Source of the DNA: Hyphomonadaceae bacterium
GTDB lineage: Bacteria; Pseudomonadota; Alphaproteobacteria; Caulobacterales; Aquidulcibacteraceae
Length of the DNA stretch: 64,000 nucleotides
Direction: 5' to 3'
Assembly: GCA_019753175.1 (NCBI GenBank)
Contig: JAIELK010000016.1
Coordinates: 123,258 to 187,257 of the forward strand
The notes below the pieces were generated by a model. That model did not search any database and had not been told where the DNA came from. It saw nothing but the letters and a program-made list of their open reading frames with translations. The stretch's first letter is position 1; every line of letters starts with the position of its first letter. Below are positions 28,926-35,317 of the stretch, piece after piece. A program made the translations under genes and the position numbers.

Positions 28926-29668
28926 CTGGTCTCGCTCGTGCGCAGCAAGGCAGGCACGGTCACCAGCAGAATCCAGAGCTCTCCAAGCCAGGTCCACTCT
29001 TCGAGATAGGCGCGGTCGAGTTCGACGCGCTTGTCATAGGTCGTGGACGACCGGCCGCTCACTTGCCAGAGGCCAGTCATGCCGGGGCGGACGAGCAAAT
29101 AGAAACGCCGGCTGCGGCCGTAGCGGCGCAGCTCGTCACGGGTGACAGGGCGCGGCCCAATAACGCTCATCTCGCCGCGCAGCACGTTCCAGAGCTGCGG
29201 CAGTTCGTCGAAGCTCGACTTGCGCAAGAGCGCCCCGATCCAGGTTACGCGCGGGTCGTTCTTCAGCTTTTGTGTGAGCCGCCATTCCTCGGCGGCCTCG
29301 GGGTCCGTCGCCAGAATTCTGTTCAGCTGGGCGCAGCTGTCGGCGCCCATCGTACGGAATTTGTAGCAGTCAAAGCGGGCGCCGAGCCGCCCAACGCGGC
29401 CATGGCGATAAAGGACGGCGCCGCCATCCGTCAGCTTGATGGCGATGGCGATGGCCAAGAACAGCGGCGACAGGAAGACGAGCGCAACGCTGGCGATCAC
29501 GATGTCGACCGCGCGTTTGACCCAGCCGTTCGCCGCGCGCACCCGGCGCATCAACTGCGGATTGATCACGCGCCCGGCCCGCCGCGGAGCGACCCGGTAA
29601 CGTTCCCCGTAATAGCCTCGAGTCAGAGTCCGGATGTCGGACTCCGCTCCCACTAACTGATTGGTCAT
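28922..29668 (-). CDS. polyprenyl-phosphate sugar-1-phosphate transferase (WcaJ/ExoY type)
   Basis: 248 aa. Starts the lipid-linked repeat unit by moving a sugar-1-phosphate from a nucleotide sugar to undecaprenyl phosphate. One membrane helix (about 53-80) precedes the catalytic domain, which has KFRTM (103-107), the catalytic pair Asp154-Glu155 in [20 protein letters not shown], and [14 protein letters not shown]. It lacks the extra N-terminal helices of long WbaP proteins. It lies at the edge of the polysaccharide locus and is the likely active initiating enzyme. Confidence 0.9.
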   Translation of the reverse strand: MTNQLVGAESDIRTLTRGYYGERYRVAPRRAGRVINPQLMRRVRAANGWVKRAVDIVIASVALVFLSPLFLAIAIAIKLTDGGAVLYRHGRVGRLGARFDCYKFRTMGADSCAQLNRILATDPEAAEEWRLTQKLKNDPRVTWIGALLRKSSFDELPQLWNVLRGEMSVIGPRPVTRDELRRYGRSRRFYLLVRPGMTGLWQVSGRSSTTYDKRVELDRAYLEEWTWLGELWILLVTVPALLRTSETS

Positions 29669-30160
29669 CAGTCGTGTCCCCAGCCATTTCCCACGCTTAA
29701 TGGCTTGGTAATCTTAGGCGACCCACCCCGCATTTTGCAACTGCGAACGCTTCGTTGGTTAGGCGTTGATAAACTTTCTGTGGGATCACTTGCCAATAAG
29801 CCACAGCGTCACGAATACTTAACCTGGGTGGCGAGGTGAGTCGAAGGAGTATGCCCTTGGGCGCTGCCGCCCGGTCTAACTCGCCGTCCTCTGCCCAGAG
29901 GTTTGATGCTGTCGCGACACGGTCGGGCGCCAAAAAGCTCCCGCCCAGGTGGGTCCTGGTCGGTGCCGGTTTGATATACTGCGTTGTTTTTTGGGGTCTT
30001 TTTTTGGTTGTGGCGGGGGCGGGGATCGACTTCGTTCGGGCCGCTGGCGTACATGCCCCTTGAGACGGCGCGCTGAGTGTCGTGTTAAGATGTCACTTGG
30101 TATGATGGGACCGAAACGGCGTTGAAATTTCCGGCAACGCCGGGGGCTCAGGGGACAGGG
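29669..30160. promoter_or_regulatory. intergenic region between divergent polysaccharide genes
   Basis: About 490 bases separate the sugar transferase (-) and the barrel gene (+), so promoters for both should be here. It contains TTAA-N7-GTAA at 29697-29711, one mismatch from the CtrA consensus, and a T-rich stretch at 29990-30010 without a hairpin. A possible small membrane-protein gene lies at 29851-30063. No RNA gene is recognised. Confidence 0.4.
29851..30063 (+). CDS. possible small single-pass membrane protein
   Basis: 70 aa. A polar N-terminus (MPLGAAARSNSPSSAQRFDA) and a basic patch (GAKKLPPR) precede one clear membrane helix (WVLVGAGLIYCVVFWGLFLV) and a short tail. AAGGAG lies directly before the ATG, rather close for a ribosome site; a GTG five codons upstream is an alternative. 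The only support is the helix preceded by basic residues and its place before the barrel gene. No homology recognised. Confidence 0.4.
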   Translation: MPLGAAARSNSPSSAQRFDAVATRSGAKKLPPRWVLVGAGLIYCVVFWGLFLVVAGAGIDFVRAAGVHAP

Positions 30161-31513
30161 ATGAGATTTCGCAAATCGTTGCGAACGCGGGCGCTCTCGC
30201 CACAAGCGCAACCCGTTGCGAATGCGGAATGTCCGTTACAAGCTCTCGAGGTGAGCCAGCGCGGGCTGCGTTCACCATATGAAGCAGGGGAAGAGGACGT
30301 GGCCGCGCATCCTGCCTTGATTGCCTTCGCCGCAGCGATGATGGCCTTCGTTCCCACATCGAGTTTCGCGCAAGATGTCAACGAAGCGTCGGTGGCTGAA
30401 CGAACGCGGGCCGACTATGACCCCCTCGGCGTCAACCTTGGCGCGTTCATGCTTCATGGCTCGTTGAATTTCTCCGCGGCGATGACCGACAACGTCTATG
30501 CGGATGCGTCGGGTGCGGAACAAGAGGACACGATTTTCACGGTGGCTCCGGAGGCGAGGCTGTCGTCTAACTGGTCCCGGCATTCGCTTAACGTGCAAGG
30601 TGGCGCGGCCTTTCGCCGGTTCCAGGACCTCGGCAGCGAAGACGCAGACACCAACTACCTGCGTGGGCAGGGCCGGTTGGACATCGGCGCCCGCTCGGCA
30701 TTGCTCGCATCGGTGGGCGTCGCCAATGAGGTCGAACCGCGGACCGATCCAGATTCCACCAGCACGCTTGAGCCGGTTGAGTATCAGATCACGAATGCAT
30801 CGTTGTCGGCTCGGCACTCATTCAACCGTTATCGGATTACGGGTGAGGTGGGGCGCGTGGAGTGGGACTTCGATAGCGCCGCTCAGAGTGTGCGTGACAA
30901 TGAACAGCAGTTCGGTCGTTTGCGTCTCGACGCCGAGATTACGCCCAGAATTGGGGCTTTCGTTCAAGCGACGGCAGACGAGCGTGAGTACCCGAATTCA
31001 ACCACGTTGGACTCCACCGGCGAGACCGTGCTTGTGGGCGCTACGCTGCGTCTAACCGATCTGCTGGTCGGCGAACTCGCGGTCGGTCAGTTCAATCGCG
31101 AGTACGACAACTCGGACTTCAACACCGAGGGTCTGGCGGTGGCCGCGAACCTGCAATGGTTCGCGACCCGCTTGACCACGGTCACCTTCACGGCTGAGCG
31201 CAAGGCAGAGGATGTGGTTGGCGGCAACTCGGCGACGCCTTTCGTGGAAACGCGCGGCGGCGTGCGTCTCGATCACGAGTTGCGCCGCAACATTATCTTG
31301 TTTGGCGGGTTGTCGGCCGGCCAGCGCGAGTTCAGCGATCTCGATCGCAACGATGATTTCACGTCGGCGGAGGCAGGCGCCGAATATCTGTTGAACCGCC
31401 GGGTGGCGCTCCGAGCGCGCTACCGGTTTGACACCGTGGACAGCTCTGGCGCTTCGGCTTATCGCGACTTTGACGTGAATACGTTCTCAGTCGGCTTAAG
31501 CCTGCGTCTCTGA
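30161..31513 (+). CDS. BBP2-type outer-membrane beta-barrel protein
   Basis: 450 aa. After an export signal (HPALIAFAAAMMAFVPTSSF, then AQD), the protein is a run of amphipathic strands typical of the putative beta-barrel porin family found in exopolysaccharide loci, ending in the aromatic/Leu terminus SVGLSLRL expected for outer-membrane insertion. It may form or assist the exit pore for the polymer. The start is uncertain: ATG 30161 gives a 46-residue charged extension before the signal, while GTG 30299 with AGGGGAAGAGG upstream would give a normal leader. The GrpE-like gene follows after 27 bases. Confidence 0.75.
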   Translation: MRFRKSLRTRALSPQAQPVANAECPLQALEVSQRGLRSPYEAGEEDVAAHPALIAFAAAMMAFVPTSSFAQDVNEASVAERTRADYDPLGVNLGAFMLHGSLNFSAAMTDNVYADASGAEQEDTIFTVAPEARLSSNWSRHSLNVQGGAAFRRFQDLGSEDADTNYLRGQGRLDIGARSALLASVGVANEVEPRTDPDSTSTLEPVEYQITNASLSARHSFNRYRITGEVGRVEWDFDSAAQSVRDNEQQFGRLRLDAEITPRIGAFVQATADEREYPNSTTLDSTGETVLVGATLRLTDLLVGELAVGQFNREYDNSDFNTEGLAVAANLQWFATRLTTVTFTAERKAEDVVGGNSATPFVETRGGVRLDHELRRNIILFGGLSAGQREFSDLDRNDDFTSAEAGAEYLLNRRVALRARYRFDTVDSSGASAYRDFDVNTFSVGLSLRL

Positions 31514-31540
31514 ACAAAGCGCCGGGACAAGGATCGCCCC

Positions 31541-31960
31541 TTGGGGCTCGCTGGTATGGCGCGAACTGCTAAGAAGAAGCCGGCCAGACCACCGAAGAGT
31601 TCGCCGAGGCGGCAGTCTCTGGCAACGAAATTGGCGGAGGCGGCTTGGGCGGACGCAGACGTTAGTCTAGCGGAGGCGCTGGCTGAGTTGGATTTCGTCA
31701 TCTCGGCACGCTCTGTAACGGCTCGTCGCCAAGGGCTCCTATTGCTTGGCCAGTCCCTCAATCGGGTGGCACGCAAGCGTGGCTTGACGCGCCTGGGCGA
31801 AGTCGGCAAGCGCGAGGCGTATGATCCCGAGCGCCACGATCTGAGCGGCTCAGGCGCGACCAGGACCGTCCGGATAACGGCGCGCGGCGTGGCGCGCGGC
31901 GGCGAGATTTTGGTGAAACTGCGAGCCGCCCCTGTGGCGCGACGAGAGAAGAAGCAATGA
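31541..31960 (+). CDS. GrpE-like protein
   Basis: 139 aa. A basic N-terminus (TAKKKPARPPKSSPRR) is followed by a helical part and a C-terminal segment LGEVGKREAYDPERHDLSGS followed by strands ending VKLRAAPV. This matches the GrpE beta domain (G...FDP..HEA...RPA.V). GrpE exchanges nucleotide on Hsp70 proteins. The long GrpE coiled coil is much shorter here. TTG at 31541 has AAGGA seven bases upstream; ATG at 31556 is the alternative. The Hsp70-like gene starts at the overlapping ATGA, so the pair is coupled. Homology is inferred from the motif and the neighbour. Confidence 0.6.
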   Translation: MGLAGMARTAKKKPARPPKSSPRRQSLATKLAEAAWADADVSLAEALAELDFVISARSVTARRQGLLLLGQSLNRVARKRGLTRLGEVGKREAYDPERHDLSGSGATRTVRITARGVARGGEILVKLRAAPVARREKKQ

Positions 31961-33342
31961 GCGGCGACTGGACGCTCTGCATCGACTTCGGAACGGCGTA
32001 CTCCAAGGCGGCGGCCGCGCCGGTGGACGCTTGGGCGCGCTTCAATCCTTCCACGGTGCGCCCGCTGATGCTGGGCGCCCACAGCGAGCAGAGCAACGCC
32101 TTCCTGCTCGACAGCGCCGTCTTCATCGACGGCGACCGCATCGTTTTTGGGCGGGAGGCGATCCATCGCGCCAATGCACAGAGCAAGGGCAAGCGGCTGG
32201 CTCTGAAGTCCTTTAAAACAGTGCTTGGCGCGCCGGACCTGGAGCGGGCGCTGAATGCGAATGCGCCTGCCTCGATTGATCCGCATCGCGTCTTCCAGAT
32301 GCGGGATCTTGTTGTCCTATACTTGGCTTACCTGCTGGAGGCGGCACGCCACGCCATTTCCCAGGACTATATCATCGCGCAGGCTTCAAGCCTCTCCTAT
32401 CGCTACGCGGCCCCGGCTTGGCGTCCTGACGACGTCGCGGCTCCCCATATCACGGTGCGGCAATTGTTTGGCGACGCCGACGCCCTACGCGCGAGCGTAG
32501 GCGCCGACCTGCTGTCACCCGGCGGCCTGTCAGTCCAGGCGGTGTCTGATCTTATGTCTAATGCGTCAGCGGCGCGCCCGCTCGACATGGGATTGGTGTT
32601 TGAGGCCACCGCCGCGGCTGCTTACACATCGATCGGGTTGGAGGACCGTGTTTCGCACCTGATCGTTGTGGACATGGGTGCGGGCACTACGGACATTGCC
32701 GCGCTCGAACACACCGCTGCGGCCGCCAACGAACTGACAGAGGCGCGCGTGACGCTGAAGCAGGCGGGAGACTTCATCGACAGCGTGATCGCAAGTGCAG
32801 CGCTGAAAGCCGCGACATGGGCGCGAGACACCGACGCGCAATCGGCGCTGTGGCTCACGATGATGCGCCAGATGCGCGAGATCAAGGAGACCATCTTCGC
32901 CGAAGGCGCCGCAACGTTGCGCCACGAGGGGCGCACAATCACCCTTTCAATGCGGGACATCGAACGCGACGCCGACTTTCGCGACTTCGTGAAGGTCTTG
33001 CAGCAAGCCTACGATCATAGCTTGAGCGTGGTGCGGCGCGACGCCAAGGCGCGCCGGCGTTCTCGAATAGACGCCGTCGCTGTGGGAGGAGGCGCCGGAG
33101 CGCCGTTCGTGCAGGAGCTGTTTAGAGCAAGATCATCCCGCGCGTCTCCGAGCGTGGCCGTCCGCCCCGCCACCCCCAACTGGGCTTACGCATCCGAGTT
33201 CAAGGGCAACTTGGCCCCCGTTTTTCCGCAGCTTGCGATATCGATCGGCGGCGCGCTCGCGCCTGATGCGATGCTCGCAGCGTTCGGTGAAATCAGTCCG
33301 GCCGGAACCGGCCAAAGCGATAACCAGCCGGCACGCGGTTGA
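31957..33342 (+). CDS. Hsp70-family ATPase lacking a substrate-binding domain
   Basis: 461 aa, about the length of an Hsp70 nucleotide-binding domain alone. Phosphate loop 1 CIDFGTAYSK (8-17), loop 2 VVDMGAGTTDIAAL (237-250) and the adenosine motif AVGGGAGAPFVQEL (375-388) are intact, so it should bind ATP. The usual C-terminal peptide-binding part is missing; the tail is a short region ending SPAGTGQSDNQPARG. It overlaps the GrpE-like gene by four bases and overlaps the convergent kinase-like gene by 50 bases. The client is unknown; its place suggests polysaccharide export machinery. Confidence 0.8.
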   Translation: MSGDWTLCIDFGTAYSKAAAAPVDAWARFNPSTVRPLMLGAHSEQSNAFLLDSAVFIDGDRIVFGREAIHRANAQSKGKRLALKSFKTVLGAPDLERALNANAPASIDPHRVFQMRDLVVLYLAYLLEAARHAISQDYIIAQASSLSYRYAAPAWRPDDVAAPHITVRQLFGDADALRASVGADLLSPGGLSVQAVSDLMSNASAARPLDMGLVFEATAAAAYTSIGLEDRVSHLIVVDMGAGTTDIAALEHTAAAANELTEARVTLKQAGDFIDSVIASAALKAATWARDTDAQSALWLTMMRQMREIKETIFAEGAATLRHEGRTITLSMRDIERDADFRDFVKVLQQAYDHSLSVVRRDAKARRRSRIDAVAVGGGAGAPFVQELFRARSSRASPSVAVRPATPNWAYASEFKGNLAPVFPQLAISIGGALAPDAMLAAFGEISPAGTGQSDNQPARG

Positions 33343-34327
33343 CGAATATCGCGGTTTTCGCACCGCGTGCGCTGCGGATCGCGCGCATGGCGGCGCGAAC
33401 GGCCTGAAGCGGCGTGCGGTCCCAGCTCGTCACCAGCACGCTGCGTTTCGCGGCCGCCGCGATCATGGCGCCGTCCGCCGTCGCCAGCGCTGGAGGGCAA
33501 TCCAAAATCACGAGGTCGTAAACCTCGCTAAGCTCGCCGACGAGATCCACAAAATCCGGCGTCCCGGCCAAGGACCTCCAAGCGCTGTTCGATCGCGCCG
33601 CGGGGAGGAAGTGAAATCCGGTCTCTTCTTCCTCGGCCAGCATCTCTCTCCAAGCCCCGGGGGTCTGCATGGCCTCGACGATCCCTTGGTCGGCCTCAAG
33701 CACGAGCGCGCGGGTCAGTGATCGTCCCCGCAAGTCGCAATCCACCAGAATGACCCGGCGGCCCTGCATCGCCGCGCTGGCCGCCGCACAGAGCGCAGCG
33801 GTTGACGCGCCCTCGCCGGGCAGTGCGCCGAGGAAGGACACGACGCGGTCGCCATCGAGCGCCGCCTGGAGGTCTCGGAACGCCCCGGCGAAGGAGGTGG
33901 ACGGCTGGAAGATGACGCACTCCATCGGCGTGCGCCGATGCGGCGGCAGTTGGTGCAAAATCCGGCCGGTAAGGTCGGGCGCCGCACCTACAACGTCGTA
34001 GCCCTGATGGCGGCCGAGGCTCGAGAGCGACGTGACCGTGTTGCGGCTGAGTTCGCGTGCCCCCGCCACCGCAACGCCTGCTGCTGCTGCGATCGGGGCC
34101 CAGAATAGGGCGGAGACCCACGGGCGCACGCCCCCGAAGGCGTCAAAAGCGATGCCCGCCACGGAGAAGAGGATCAGGCAGACGAGAACGGTCGGCCACT
34201 GCCGGCGCACCGCTCGAGTGAGCCGGCCGACGACCAAAGGCCGGGACGGCTCATAGGGGACTGGCTGGCCCCGACGCCCCGAGCGTGGGCGAGAACGCGT
34301 CTGTTCGCTGATCACCGCCGCCGCCAA
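33293..34327 (-). CDS. degenerate BY-kinase-like ATPase (CpsD/Wzc C-terminal type)
   Basis: 344 aa. Two membrane segments (about 46-63 and 71-90) lie side by side, so the large periplasmic Wzz domain is absent. The cytoplasmic part aligns with bacterial tyrosine kinases: Walker A' RVILVDCDLRG (191-201) and Walker B LVILDCPP. In the Walker A loop ALPGEGASTAAL the lysine expected after GEG is alanine (position 174), and there is no C-terminal tyrosine cluster (end FGRFRPD). It is probably unable to phosphorylate and may be regulatory. Start: TTG 34327, with GTG 34315 as alternative. Confidence 0.75.
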   Translation of the reverse strand: MAAAVISEQTRSRPRSGRRGQPVPYEPSRPLVVGRLTRAVRRQWPTVLVCLILFSVAGIAFDAFGGVRPWVSALFWAPIAAAAGVAVAGARELSRNTVTSLSSLGRHQGYDVVGAAPDLTGRILHQLPPHRRTPMECVIFQPSTSFAGAFRDLQAALDGDRVVSFLGALPGEGASTAALCAAASAAMQGRRVILVDCDLRGRSLTRALVLEADQGIVEAMQTPGAWREMLAEEEETGFHFLPAARSNSAWRSLAGTPDFVDLVGELSEVYDLVILDCPPALATADGAMIAAAAKRSVLVTSWDRTPLQAVRAAMRAIRSARGAKTAIFVNRVPAGYRFGRFRPD

Positions 34328-34546
34328 GTTCGCTCTTGCTCCAGCCGAAAGACCACCAATAGCCCGAGTCGCCGCCCCCGGCAGGTCAGACAGCGCCGCA
34401 CCGGGCTCGATCTACATCGCCCGGCAGCGGGTCTCCCGCAACCGAAGCGCAACCGCAGTTTTCCGTTCGCATAGCAGGCGTGAACATATTGCGCTTTTGG
34501 CGCGGCCACTTAAGTGTCCTGCCTCCTATTAGGCGCAGAACACGTC

Positions 34547-35272
34547 ATGCTCATTCAGATGCCGCGCGGCCCGTCGGTTCGGCGCGACCCGCAGAACGGC
34601 GAGGAAGCGAACCCCTTCGAGTCCGGCCTTCGCCGCGATCTCGCGGGCTCGCCCATCATTTCCTATGACTCAGTCATCGGGGGTTGGGCCAAGCGCGGCG
34701 TTGACTTGGCGCTCACAATACTGACTGCGCCGCTATGGCTCATCCTGATTGGCGTGGGCGCGGCATGGGCGCGCGTCCGCAATGTGCAGCATGTCCTTCT
34801 TGCGGATGATGTCGTTGGCTATGGCGGTCAAGGGTTCAGCCGATATCTCATGCAGTTGACGCCGCCGAGCGCAGTCATCGCAGCTTTTCCAGGTGTCGCC
34901 ATCGACGATACCGGTGCTGAAGTTGACGTAGGCGCGCGCGAAGACGCGCCTCAAAGCAAGTGGCTGCTCTTGTTGGAATCGCTCCCCGGCCTATTCAACG
35001 TTCTGCGTGGCGAGATGTCGATTGTCGGACCCGCCGCACTGAGGATGGCGGAGGTCGAGACGCTGAAGGGTGCAAAGCGTCAGTACCTCAGCGCTCGCCC
35101 CGGATTGATTGGGCTCGACTTGCTTGGCGAGATGAAGTGCGACGCCGCCAGCGCATGCAAAGCCTATGCGCTCTCCTGGTCGATGGTGCTTGACGCTGAG
35201 ATTCTGTGGAAGGCTGCGCGGGGCCTGTTCAGCCGGGGAGTCGCGCAGTCTCGGCCAAACAGCGAAAGCTAA
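34547..35272 (+). CDS. degenerate sugar-1-phosphate transferase-like protein
   Basis: 241 aa with a membrane helix (about 50-75) like the polyprenyl-phosphate sugar transferases. The segments [20 protein letters not shown] and LSARPGLIGLDLLGEM align with [20 protein letters not shown] and [14 protein letters not shown] of the active enzyme at 28922-29668. The catalytic Asp-Glu is replaced by Glu144-Ser145, the KFRTM motif is missing, and GPRP is GPAA, so activity is doubtful. Start is uncertain (GTG 34514 and ATG 34562 are also in frame; none has a good ribosome site). It sits between the kinase-like gene and the double glycosyltransferase. Confidence 0.7.
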   Translation: MLIQMPRGPSVRRDPQNGEEANPFESGLRRDLAGSPIISYDSVIGGWAKRGVDLALTILTAPLWLILIGVGAAWARVRNVQHVLLADDVVGYGGQGFSRYLMQLTPPSAVIAAFPGVAIDDTGAEVDVGAREDAPQSKWLLLLESLPGLFNVLRGEMSIVGPAALRMAEVETLKGAKRQYLSARPGLIGLDLLGEMKCDAASACKAYALSWSMVLDAEILWKAARGLFSRGVAQSRPNSES

Positions 35273-35317
35273 GGCTGGGCTTGCCATAGTCGCCGATTAG
35301 GCAATGCTGCCCACGTT

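Noticed and set aside
29985..30012. T-rich stretch as an intrinsic terminator.
   Set aside because: No GC-rich hairpin precedes the T runs on either strand.
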